This document shows positions 24,401-33,982 of a DNA stretch of 64,000 bases, piece after piece (position 1 is the stretch's first letter; each line of letters begins with the position of its first letter). Position numbers and translations under genes: made by a program. Under the pieces are notes generated by a model, which saw only the letters and a list, made by a program, of their open reading frames with translations, was not told the origin of the DNA and did not search any database. The stretch is from Aphelocoma coerulescens (taxonomy: Eukaryota; Chordata; Aves; Passeriformes; Corvidae): positions 49,350,214 through 49,414,213 of the forward strand of contig NC_091017.1 in assembly GCF_041296385.1 (NCBI RefSeq), given 5' to 3'.

Positions 24401-26244
24401 ATCGTGCTCCAGAGCCTCACCCTGTCAGTCCAGGACCTTGCTCCCGGGGGTGTGTGCCGCACGATGCTGTGATGTCCTTGCCGTGTCAGCAGCCTCTCCT
24501 CTGATAAATATTCTTGGCGACAGGTAGCCTCCTTAGCATAGCCAAGAACTAGTTAAAAGACCAGTTGTGAAAGATGAGCATGGTCTTTTGTCCCTGCTTG
24601 GTGCTGATGGGCAATACATCGTGTCAGGCATTTCATGTTAGGGCATTCTTGCATGGTATAACCTGAATCACCATCTACATTACCTTGAAACTTTACATAA
24701 ACTGCATATAAACATTTCCGGACACAGCACACCTTAGGGCATTTTGTGCAGTGGTACAGTCTCAGTCTTCTTTACATGAATACATTTTCCCTAAGTTTCA
24801 GCCAGTTATCACTGCCGTCCCCACACCCCCCCAAATCTCTAATGACTTTTTATATTACAATGAACAAGATTTCAGAAAATACACAAATGATAACTTGTTT
24901 TAATGCCTTTTAAGACATTCTCATGCATTTTCAGTTCCTAAGAAACATTTCAGTGGTTATGATATGTGTCAAGAAAGAAGTGTGGCTATGTTTGTCAATT
25001 GACAGTCTGTCAGATCATGCAACTGCAAACGTGGCCAAGGTTGAGCTGCCTCAGAGCTATTGCGGAAAGGCAGGTATCTGGGCTGAATGATAGATTTCCT
25101 GCATTTCTTTCAATATTTTAGAATACTGTAAGCCAATTCATTTCTCAGGTAATCCCCTTGACTTCATTACTCCCATCTGTCAAAAACTATTTTTGTTATT
25201 TTTTTATATCTACTGCTTTATTTTATAAATACATTACATGTATGACTCCCAGGCAAAATCCTTGTCTGCAAATCTGAGTTACATCTCTGTACTGAGTGAC
25301 TAAAGGCCAATATGGAGACCAGTATTTAGGAGTCAAGGCAATAATAGTTTCTGATGCTTAGCATGACTGAAACACGAGTACTTGCAAGTACATGACTAAG
25401 CATCCAGTCTGGAAAATTTTGTAGAATGTGGCTCTTGGATCTTATCAGTTCTAGCTGCTTCATTAGGAGACATCATTCACCAATACAATTACCTTTTTCA
25501 AATAGTCTACCTTTTCGGTTTGACTGGAAGAAAAACTACTTTTGGTCAGGGTGGTGTCCCAAAATAAACATGTTAAGAGCTCATCAGTCACCTGAACTGT
25601 AGTCATGAGCCATGAGTTATCTCCCTGTTCACACTGTTTTCCTGAAATTAGTTAGCCACGTTTTACTGACTTTTCAATAACACTTTTAGGCTAAAATTTC
25701 TTTCACTTCAAAAATCCAATTCTCCTCTGCAACTACTTACACCCAGCTAATTTTAGGCAGAACTCCCCTGGTGAGGTGTTTGCTTAGGACCAAGAGCAAA
25801 ATTTATTTGTGCAGCAAGTCAAAAACCATTAGCTGTCTGAACATCTTGTATGCACAGATTCAGAAAGCATGTAATTTAAATAAATAAAGGTTGTTTTAAT
25901 GCAATGATTCACTTACAGGACTGATAAAAAAGCTGCCAAATGATGTATTTGAATATTGATATATGGAAATGGTCTATTCTCACTGGATGTGGCCATGTAA
26001 ATGTGTGCTCACTGCAATAGCTTCTCTGTCCCATTCTCCAAATATAGGGGTTTATTCATGCGTGTCCACAAAAACATGGACAATAAAATCATGAATCTTA
26101 AAAAGCCCTGTGAATTTCTGTCTTCAATTAAAGAAATAAAACAAAGCATGAAGGTATAAGAAATGTAGAACCTCCTTCCCACAGAAAAAAAATTCATCAC
26201 TGCTCTTCCCTCATCTGAGTATTCTTAAATAGTTAAATATAAAT

Positions 26245-26281
26245 ATACATGTATGTATACATGTATACATGCATACATGCC
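26245..26281. repeat. Tetranucleotide ATGT/ATAC microsatellite
   Basis: Imperfect, self-complementary repeats such as ACATGTATGTATACATGTAT, able to fold as a hairpin. Confidence 0.85.
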
Positions 26282-27719
26282 TGCTACTGTATCTGTTCAG
26301 AAGAGGAAAGCTGTCAATGTTTTTAAAATCTGCATGTAATGCATTGTAAAGGCTTTACATCATCAGATTATAGCCTAATTTGTACATGGCTATTTGTACA
26401 TACTTTTCTTTCTAGTAAATTCTGCACAAGAATACACCATTTTTCACTCAGACTTGCAGCGCTCAAAAAGGCACTCGTAACTTGTGCATGTTCCTCTTGT
26501 CTTCCTAAAAGCAACAAACCATATTTTTGTGTCCAAATCTAGGAAGAATCTGGAACTGGCCAGGACACACAGGTATCTCCAGGTGGACATAACCCTTCAG
26601 GTGCTAGTCAGTGGTTTTTGTTCCACTAAATGTTTGCTTTCTCATGTATTCATGAACCATCCTTCCCAATATTTTATTATATAATTAAAATTTTATGGCT
26701 GGCACAGAACTGTTGTAAGGGAGTTCTAAAGTTAACAAAGGTGCAATAAATTGCAGGGCCTAAAGTTTTATAGCTAACAGGAGTTTTATAGATATATAGA
26801 ATGATCTGTCTCTCCATATATATACAGACTACTTATGAAAGATTGCGGTCCATTACATTCTCTACTCCCTTGGTAGCCACTATGTTTTGCTTATGACAAC
26901 ATGCTATTCTTAGGAAATATACAGTAATTATATTGTGTACAGAAGTCCTAACTACTTGCTATGGAAATAAAAACTTGACCACATATATATTTGTTCAATG
27001 ACACTGAAAGTGCTGTCTCTAGGAAGTATATGTAGAATTGATTAGATTGTACTGTATGCTTTAAGTTGAATTATGTACTCTTGTAAAAACACTCTTCAAA
27101 ATTATTTAACTTCCCATGGTATAGTTTCAGAAGGTGCAAAAAAATCTTTAGTGTTATCTTTTCCTGTCACATGACTAGTGCAAACATACACAAAAAATCT
27201 TATCTTTTTGCTTCTTTTCTGGTACTTTATAAAACAGCATAACCGGTTTAGTTCCCAGACATTAAAGACTCCACTCGGAAAAGATCGGTGTTATATAGTC
27301 CACTCTACTTTAAATGTTTCCAGTATATAACAGGAAAGATTTAGCCATAAGGGTCTTTCAGTGTGTGATGGCTGAAGATTTTTTTTTCTTCAAAATAACC
27401 CCAACCCTTCTCCACAGGAGACAGTGATGTTATCTGAACCGAAGACCCCTCTACCATTGCTAGGACTCGAGGGTACTGCTTGAACCCAGGAACAGTATCT
27501 GTATGGGAGCACCTTTAGGCTTAGAAAAATATACCTCCTCCATTTAACTGTACCATCCTGGTGCATGTCCTGCAACTTAACAGCTGTGATGAACAGTTTG
27601 ATCTTGACCTGCCAGTCATGTCAATAAAAATACTTGATGTTTGTTTCAAACGTTTTTGGTGTATTTGAGTAATCAGTGAACAGGCTATTTGAGAAATAGG
27701 TGCCATATAGATTATTTAA

Positions 27720-27827
27720 CTTTGATCTATTTCTTTGATTTAGCACTACAATTAAGTAGATTTGCTTCAAAGAGAAAGCTCATTGGTTGATGTTTTACAC
27801 TGATGTGATAATGTTTACACAGATGTG
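27720..27827. promoter_or_regulatory. Candidate regulatory module: TCF/LEF-like sites and a FOX-site direct repeat
   Basis: CTTTGAT occurs at 27720-27726 and 27733-27739, with TTCAAAG (reverse CTTTGAA) at 27766-27772. Adjacent is an imperfect direct repeat, TGTTTTACACTGATGTG (27791-27807) and TGTTTACACAGATGTG (27812-27827), the second containing a forkhead core TGTTTAC. It lies about 1.7 kb upstream of the FGF20 TATA box. FGF20 is reported as a Wnt/beta-catenin target in mammals; linking these sites to that is inference. Confidence 0.35.
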
Positions 27828-28026
27828 CTTTGAAATCTCGATTATGGTGGATTTTTGGGTCCCACCACATGACAGGCTCCTGTTATCTGAAAGGTAAAAT
27901 AATATAACATCTATCTGTAACTACCTTCAGAACAGGTCTGCTTGTGCTCGCCTCTGAGGTGATTTATCTGATCATTGTATTTAGCATTAATTTTTTCAGT
28001 TTTAAATCCCTCCACAGTAAATCACT

Positions 28027-28137
28027 TGCTTTAAAGCAGCCTTTTTATAATTCAGGTGCACACAGGGGCAGTACTTAGGACTGCAATGATGAAAAGGTGT
28101 CACATTACCTGCTTTAAAGCACCTGCCAATTAATTAG
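28027..28137. promoter_or_regulatory. Candidate regulatory module: twin TGCTTTAAAGCA palindromes with E-boxes
   Basis: The perfect 12-bp palindrome TGCTTTAAAGCA occurs twice, at 28027-28038 and 28110-28121, 83 bp apart. A CAGGTG E-box follows the first (28053-28058), and CACCTG overlaps the end of the second (28120-28125), followed by the homeodomain-type AATTAATTAG (28128-28137). Function is inferred only from motif density. Confidence 0.35.
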
Positions 28138-29403
28138 CCCTATACTCTCCATAGCAAATAAAGGTAAGCAGTCAAATCCATTTGATCTCTCAGATTTAGC
28201 CTGTGACTGAAAAGACCATGAAGCAAGACAGGAGAACTAATCTCTCATGATTCTCTGCACCTTTTTTGTTTAAATGAAATCTTAAACCACCAACTGATTC
28301 TCTTGAACTTTTGAAAGAATTAACTATGAAAGATCTTTACATATTATACTCTAATACCATGTTTTAACATTGGCAAAGAATTGCATATCTTAGATGCTAA
28401 GATAGGTCATGCCATCTAAGCCCTAAAATTCATTAGACTTTACAGAAAATGCAGGAAAGATGGCAAAAGTCAAGCTCTTAGATTTAACGTAGAGTTGTTT
28501 TACCATTTGTGATAATGACTGAATATATGTTCTACCAAAATATATTTTCATGTGTGAACCATTCTACTCTGGGAATGAAGAAAGTGCATATGCTCATCTG
28601 GAACAGGACAACAAAGTCCCAAACTGATTCAAAACACTGTAGAAATATAGCAGGGATCTTTCAGTAGATGATATTGCTAATTTATGATGCTTACAGACCT
28701 TGGCTACGAGCCCAATGAAAAACCCCAAAGAAGATGGATTAGATGAGCCAACTCTCAATCTTTCTTTCTTCTTTGCAAGTTTTGAAAATATTTACCTCAA
28801 ATGATGGGGCTGCCCAATTATGTTTATAAGACCTCCTGTCAATACTCAAATACTATAGATCAGTTTCGTGTCACATTAATGATAAATTAAATGCGAGGGA
28901 GAATTTGCAGAGGGGAAAGCACCTCCCTGACTATGCCAATTTCTTTAGAAATTCCCCTCCTTGTAGTTGAAGCGATAAAAGCGAAGCGTAATGCATGTAC
29001 ATTTTATTAGCGTTTTAGAAACAGGGAGTAAAACTGTCAGATCTTTGGGTTCTTTCTTTCATGTGTGTCTGGGCAGGTCTAACCCTCAGGTAACGCCCTT
29101 TCTCCTTCTTCCCTCCTGCCTCTCCTTGCACCTGTCCATGTAATGCTCCGGCAGCTCCCGCCCGTCCCCCGCTGCCCGCTCCGCTCCGCTCCCCTCCGCG
29201 CAGGGGCCGCGCCCGCGCCCCCGCCCCCGCCGCGCGTGTGCGCGCCCGGCTGTGCCCGGCTGCGCGCGGGGGGCGCGCCCGGAGCCCCCTCCCCGCCGTC
29301 ACCGCAGATCAGAGGAAGGTGCGAGCAGAGGGGGGAGCCGGTTTACAATTTCAAACGCGGCCTCCCCGCAGCGGCTTCATTAGCATATGTCAGGGGACCG
29401 CCG

Positions 29404-29413
29404 TATATATATA
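29404..29413 (+). promoter_or_regulatory. FGF20: TATA box of FGF20
   Basis: TATATATATA lies 213 bp upstream of the start codon in an otherwise GC-rich island. Transcription would be expected to start near 29430-29445, giving a leader of about 190 nt. The position is inferred from the motif only. Confidence 0.6.
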
Positions 29414-29551
29414 CACACACGCGGGGCTGATGAACAGCACCTCGCCGCCTGGCTCACACCGGCTCGGATCAGCACAGCACGGCTCGGCTCGGTTCCGCTC
29501 CGCTCGGCCCTGCCGGCTCCCTATGCTTGGGGCTCCGCCGCGCACCCCCAC

Positions 29552-29605
29552 ATGCCCACCGGGAGAGGCCGGCAGCCGCTCTCCGCCGCCGCCGCCGCGC
29601 CCTAG
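29552..29605 (+). other. Upstream ORF in the FGF20 leader
   Basis: ATG at 29552 opens a 17-codon frame ([17 protein letters not shown]) ending in TAG at 29603-29605, 20 nt before the FGF20 start. Another upstream ATG at 29523 runs past the FGF20 start in a different frame. Both have weak contexts and would lie in the mRNA if transcription starts near the TATA box. Confidence 0.5.
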
Positions 29606-29625
29606 CCCGCTCGCCCCGCGCCCGC

Positions 29626-29920
29626 ATGGCTCCGCTGGCCGAGGTGGGCGGCTTCCTGGGCGGCCTGGACGGCCTGGGGCAGCCCGTGGGTACCCACTTC
29701 TTGCTGCCGCCCGCCGGGGAGCGCCCGGCGCTGCTCGGGGACCGCCGCGCCCCGGCGGAGCGGGGGGACCGCCGCGCCCCGGCGGCGGCGGCAGCGGCGG
29801 ACCTGGCGCACTTGCAGGGCATCCTGCGGCGGCGGCAGCTGTACTGCCGCACCGGCTTCCACCTGCAGATCCTGCCCGACGGCAGCGTGCGCGGCACCCG
29901 CCAGGACCACAGCCTCTTCG
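29626..29920 (+). CDS. FGF20: FGF20 exon 1, residues 1-98 plus a split Gly
   Basis: 295 nt, ending ...RQDHSLF with the first base of a Gly codon before a GTAGGC donor. The start context is modest (C at -3, G at +4). The variable N-terminal arm contains the in-frame duplicate GDRRAPA (residues 38-44 and 47-53) and a six-alanine run (53-58); the trefoil core then begins. Confidence 0.97.
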
Positions 29921-32900
29921 GTAGGCGGCTGCGGCACGGCCCCCGTGTGTGCGCGCTCCCAAACGCGTGTGCGGGTGTGGGGGTTTGTGTGTGTAAGCGC
30001 TTCTCTGTGTACCTGGGCGGGAGCAGTCGTGCTCTTTGGGAGGGAGGTGGGATGCTGGTGATTCTGAGGGGGGTGAATGAGCCCTCAGAACCGAAAGGCT
30101 TCACCCTCCGGCGTTAGACCTTGGGGTCTGCATCAGGGCAGGGTAGTGAGGGAGGGCTGTGCATCCCAGGTGAGTCAGGAGATAGGCGTTGCTCAGCCTG
30201 TCCTGGGGGTCTATAAGCACATGCATACACTGATAGGTTTAGTGGGAATGGTCGAGAGTCAGACTGATTCTTTTTGTATTCACTATTGGTATCGGAGCTT
30301 CTTGAGTCTCTGTGAAACACTAAGGGTCAGAAACTTGGGCATGCTGATCCTTAGGCTGCGTTAGACTGCTTTGCTTCACAGGATATAAAGCTGGACCAGA
30401 GGAGCCTAAAATGCCTCTTTTATCATCAATGATCAAATGCTTAAAATGCTTCACAGCCAGCTTTCTCTGTCAATAAACCCAAAGGAGGTGCAGACAGCCC
30501 CAAAATGTAAATGTTTCCTGTGATATGAGAGTAAATCTTAGATAGTAGTTTAGAAGCTGGAGATCCGAACAAACCTGCTGTTGTCAACTACATGTGAGTT
30601 TTGGTGTGTATTGATTTAGCAGTTGTAAAAAGGTGGTTAAAGAGCTTCCTATCATCCTCCCCATAGTCAAAACATTCTGCTGGAATGGCTCTTAATTGCT
30701 TTTATAACATATGGATGTTTTAAGAAGTAGAAGAGCAGTAGTCAGACAGTTCTTCTCAGAAGGAAGATTTCCTACAGCATGTAAACATGAAATAAATCCT
30801 TGCTTTAAGAGGAAAATCAAGTTAACTGTAGATCTAACATTTACTGGGCTTTTTAGAATTGTTCTACCTTTACTCTACCCCAGCTCTTGGCAGGTTTGTC
30901 TGATGTGGTTTCTTCGTGGGTTGTATCACCTGCTTATTATGCTTTTGGAAAAGGGTGGCTTTGAAAATGATATCAGAAAGACAAAATACCTCCAACTCTT
31001 TTATGGGACTCTGTGCTTTATGAACTGGAAAACTAGGATGATTTATGTGTAATACAGTTTTTAATGCTTACTCTTTGTAAAGGATTTATTTTCTTTGCTG
31101 TTTGTTACGACAACTAAGAAACCTGCCAAATCTCAATTAAAATTGAAAACGTTCTAAATTATTGTATAGTCCATACAGTCCATCTGTCTGAGAGTGAAAA
31201 TTGTCCTGAAATCATAAATAGTAAGCAGACAAAAAGTCATAATCAGCTGCACTATTTAAAACTACTTACCTTAGATTCAGGGGTTTTTTTAATGTTTTGT
31301 GGTTTTGCTGCTGAACAGCAATATCTTAGATATGATTCTGGCACTTCTTTTTGAGGCTTTGTTTACATTGTTAACAACTTCCAAAAAGCCAGTTCACACG
31401 TTCCCTTTCTTTCATGTTTTGTGTGTGCTGTAATCTGTGCATATCAATTGGTTAAGTACGTTGGCTTAGCTTTGCCAAATTCACTCTTCAAATGGTACCT
31501 CATCTCTCAAATACTTTATTAATATATATTACATTTTTGGGCAAATGTAATATAAATAATGTTATAATCCAAACAGTAGCAAAAAAAAGCAGCGTATTTC
31601 ATGCACTTTAAAAGCCTGCAGTAAAGACAGCAAGTTGTGTCAAGAGGTGTGGGCTAGATAAGATGTCTGGCAAATACTTTTCTTTTTCTGTGGGTAGATT
31701 CTGTTATATAAAATTCCCATCTGTACTTTGATTTCCATTCAAATGACCTAATAATGGATGTGCTTTTTTAAGATAACTCTGTAGAAGTAGTAAAGTATAT
31801 TTTCAGGTAATTCAAACATATCTTCCAATATTTGAGTAGGCAGTTTAGCAAATAGTGTACAATCATTAAAGACTGCAACAGCAGAGTAGTGGTGGCTTTA
31901 GCCTCAGTGCTGAATAAAATCCTTTCACGTTCAACATTTAAAAAAAAAGTCTGTTAAATGATGCAGGATTCATGTTCCTACGAGGCTTCTCAGACTGCTT
32001 TCCTGTGAACATTGTGTACATTTTCACATAGTATTTGACATTTCAGAGAAACTAGGCCACATTTACTATAATATGTACATTTTCTACTTGTTTTCAACTG
32101 AGTTTTTGGATGCTATGTGTTGTATGGTTACAAAATTAATTAAAGCAATATTTGTTTTTTTCAGGTATCCTTGAATTCATCAGTGTGGCAGTGGGACTGG
32201 TCAGTATTAGAGGTGTGGACAGTGGCCTTTACCTTGGAATGAATGAGAAAGGAGAACTCTATGGCTCTGTAAGTACCACTTTCATATCAGCTCGTACATC
32301 TTTGGGTTTTGATTTGCTTCCTAACACTATGCAAAACCTTCAAGAAGTTCATCTCAGCTTTCAAAACACTAACATCTTTTCCTGTTGAAATATGTGATAT
32401 ATTTTTTAAGTACACAGTACAGCCTTAGATACTTCAACAAAATAGAATTGATTTTTACAATGCTGTTAGGGTAATACCAGCCCTACTCTTCTTTCAAGCT
32501 TTGAAACATCTTGAGATAAAATATTCTGTTTCTCCACGTTGTTGTTGTGGTCATGTGAATACAGTTGTGGTCATTCCAGTTTAAAATGTGAGATATGGAA
32601 ATACCTTCCTGCTCTGTTATGTTGCATCTGATGTTGGTAGAGTCCCTCTACCAACTCTCATTTCTAGAACAGTAGATACCCCAAGACAGAACTCTACATA
32701 ATATAATTCCTGTAAGTCAGAATTACAGAATATACTCCTGTATGTCAGGTCTACATACTCTTCTTGGGTTTGGTTTGTTGACATTTAAATGAACAGTAAG
32801 GCTACATAAAGCCTAAAGTATTTTGTTTATTCATATCATATCATATGTCTTCAAATATCTAGTGACAACTCATTTTTCTTTTCTCTTTCCTTCTGTAGGA

Positions 32901-33144
32901 GAAACTAACTTCTGAGTGCATCTTCAGGGAACAATTTGAGGAAAACTGGTACAACACTTACTCATCCAATGTGTACAAACATGGAGATTCAGGGCGGAGG
33001 TACTTTGTAGCACTTAACAAAGACGGTACTCCCAGAGATGGGGCAAGATCCAAAAGACACCAGAAATTCACACATTTCTTGCCCCGGCCTGTGGATCCTG
33101 AAAGAGTTCCAGAACTGTACAAAGATGTGTTAGGATACAGCTGA
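29626..33144 (+). CDS. FGF20: FGF20, fibroblast growth factor 20 (complete)
   Basis: A join of three exons, 29626-29920, 32165-32268 and 32899-33144, gives 214 residues (human 211). The start [20 protein letters not shown] matches FGF20, distinguishing it from FGF9 and FGF16. The beta-trefoil core begins near [20 protein letters not shown] (residues 65-84) and runs to about 205, with the two conserved cysteines C74 and C140. There is no cleavable N-terminal signal peptide; as known for the FGF9 subfamily, secretion depends on an uncleaved bipartite signal including the hydrophobic stretch [13 protein letters not shown] (101-113). The basic segment [20 protein letters not shown] (174-193) is the expected heparan-sulfate-binding region. 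The product is a paracrine ligand for FGF receptors, with reported roles in inner ear, kidney and dopaminergic neurons; in birds, FGF20 is needed for feather placode development. The C-terminus (DVLGYS) and residues 38-58 differ most from mammals. Confidence 0.98.
29921..32164 (+). other. FGF20: FGF20 intron 1
   Basis: 2244 bp. The first 50-odd bases continue the GC-rich island with alternating GT/GC runs; the remainder is AT-rich with no recognised repeat or exon. Confidence 0.9.
32165..32268 (+). CDS. FGF20: FGF20 exon 2, residues 99-133
   Basis: 104 nt between a T-rich acceptor (GTTTTTTTCAG) and a GTAAGT donor. It encodes the rest of the split Gly and then [20 protein letters not shown] and [14 protein letters not shown], containing the internal hydrophobic secretion signal. 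Confidence 0.98.
32269..32898 (+). other. FGF20: FGF20 intron 2
   Basis: 630 bp, AT-rich, with a short ATATC repeat around 32832-32850. No other feature. Confidence 0.9.
32899..33144 (+). CDS. FGF20: FGF20 exon 3, residues 134-214 and stop
   Basis: Acceptor TTCTGTAG, phase 0. It encodes [20 protein letters not shown] through [10 protein letters not shown] and ends in TGA at 33142-33144. It holds the second conserved Cys (C140) and the basic heparin-binding loop. Confidence 0.98.
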   Translation, partial: EKLTSECIFREQFEENWYNTYSSNVYKHGDSGRRYFVALNKDGTPRDGARSKRHQKFTHFLPRPVDPERVPELYKDVLGYS

Positions 33145-33627
33145 GGAAAGAGGCAGCTTTGGTAAAAAAGCAAACTGGAGCTGTTGGCCATGCTTTCATG
33201 GCGATGCCAGCATGAGGAACCCGCAGAGGTCAGGATGCTGGATGTGAAGAACCTACTTGGTGACAGGCAAGCCTCTGTTTTCTAACCGCTGGATTTAGGA
33301 GACAAAGCCTTAAAGCTGAGCATGGACCAGCCTCCTCAAGACTTGCTGAATGGTTTGGTAGCCAATCACCAGGGGGAAGTGGGACTTCTTAAAGCATAAT
33401 GAACTCCTGGCAATTCTGTCTGGATTACCTGTGGCCTGTAGATTAGCAAGGAACCATCTACATCATATGGATGAGACAATGGCTGGAAGAAATTGAAAGA
33501 AATGGACTGTAAAATAGTAATAAATCCTGAGAACTGTATGTGAAGTTTTACTGGCTCCACTTTAGTGATGGACGTTAGATGTTGATACATCGTAGTCAAA
33601 GCTGGAACTTTTCTTCAGGATGGACCT

Positions 33628-33680
33628 ATTTATACATCTCCAGATAGCATATATTTATTTTATATATTTATTTATTAAAG
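33628..33680 (+). promoter_or_regulatory. FGF20: AU-rich element in the FGF20 3' UTR
   Basis: ATTTA pentamers at 33628, 33653, 33666 and 33670, the last two overlapping and forming the nonamer TTATTTATT (33668-33676), directly abutting an ATTAAA. This is the classic arrangement for rapid mRNA decay or translational control; function here is inferred. Confidence 0.6.
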
Positions 33681-33976
33681 AGTTTATTTTTTACTGGAAT
33701 ATGAAGAGAATACAAGTTCCTAACCCCAATGAGAAATCATTTACAGTGCCAATATTTACCCTGAGTAGTGTCATGATACAAAAATGACATTACCTTGCAA
33801 TGCATCCAAAACCTGAACATTCATGTTTCATTGTTTATCAGTTACAGATTTTATATTTTGTGTGCATACCATTGCCTTGTAACTGTCCTTATTTGGAAAA
33901 GAATGTTTAATTTTTTTTTTACTTATGAGAGTGCCTTGCAGATTGTATTAAATTTAAATGCACATTTAAAAAGGGA

Positions 33977-33982
33977 ATTAAA
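33977..33982 (+). terminator. FGF20: Candidate poly(A) signal of FGF20
   Basis: ATTAAA followed within about 10-35 nt by a T- and GT-rich tract (CTTTCTTTGGTTTACTG), a plausible downstream element. Other hexamers in the region make this one of several options. Confidence 0.4.

Larger units (their letters stand above)
24401..29130. other. Intergenic region between the divergent genes MICU3 and FGF20
   Basis: About 4.7 kb of mostly AT-rich DNA between the two CpG islands; start codons are 5.6 kb apart. No exon is recognised. It contains an ATGT/ATAC microsatellite and the motif clusters at 27720-27827 and 28027-28137, which are candidate regulatory elements for the flanking promoters. Confidence 0.75.
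29130..29960 (+). promoter_or_regulatory. FGF20: CpG island covering the FGF20 promoter and exon 1
   Basis: Very high G+C and CpG content with several GC-box sequences (CCCGCCCC type near 29217-29230), bounded on both sides by AT-rich DNA. Boundaries are by eye. It is broken by a small AT-rich patch at 29341-29420 holding an octamer-like ATTAGCATAT and the TATA box. Confidence 0.8.

Noticed and set aside
23457..24504. Several long overlapping open frames on both strands (up to 329 codons) around MICU3 exon 1
   Set aside because: They are rich in Ala, Arg, Gly and Pro, as expected from stop-poor CpG-island DNA. Only the frame giving MAALRSLLRW...KETVT matches a protein family.
29015..30117. 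Multiple long open frames around FGF20 exon 1 (for example 228 and 211 codons)
   Set aside because: CpG-island composition artefacts; only the frame starting at 29626 splices into a recognisable FGF.
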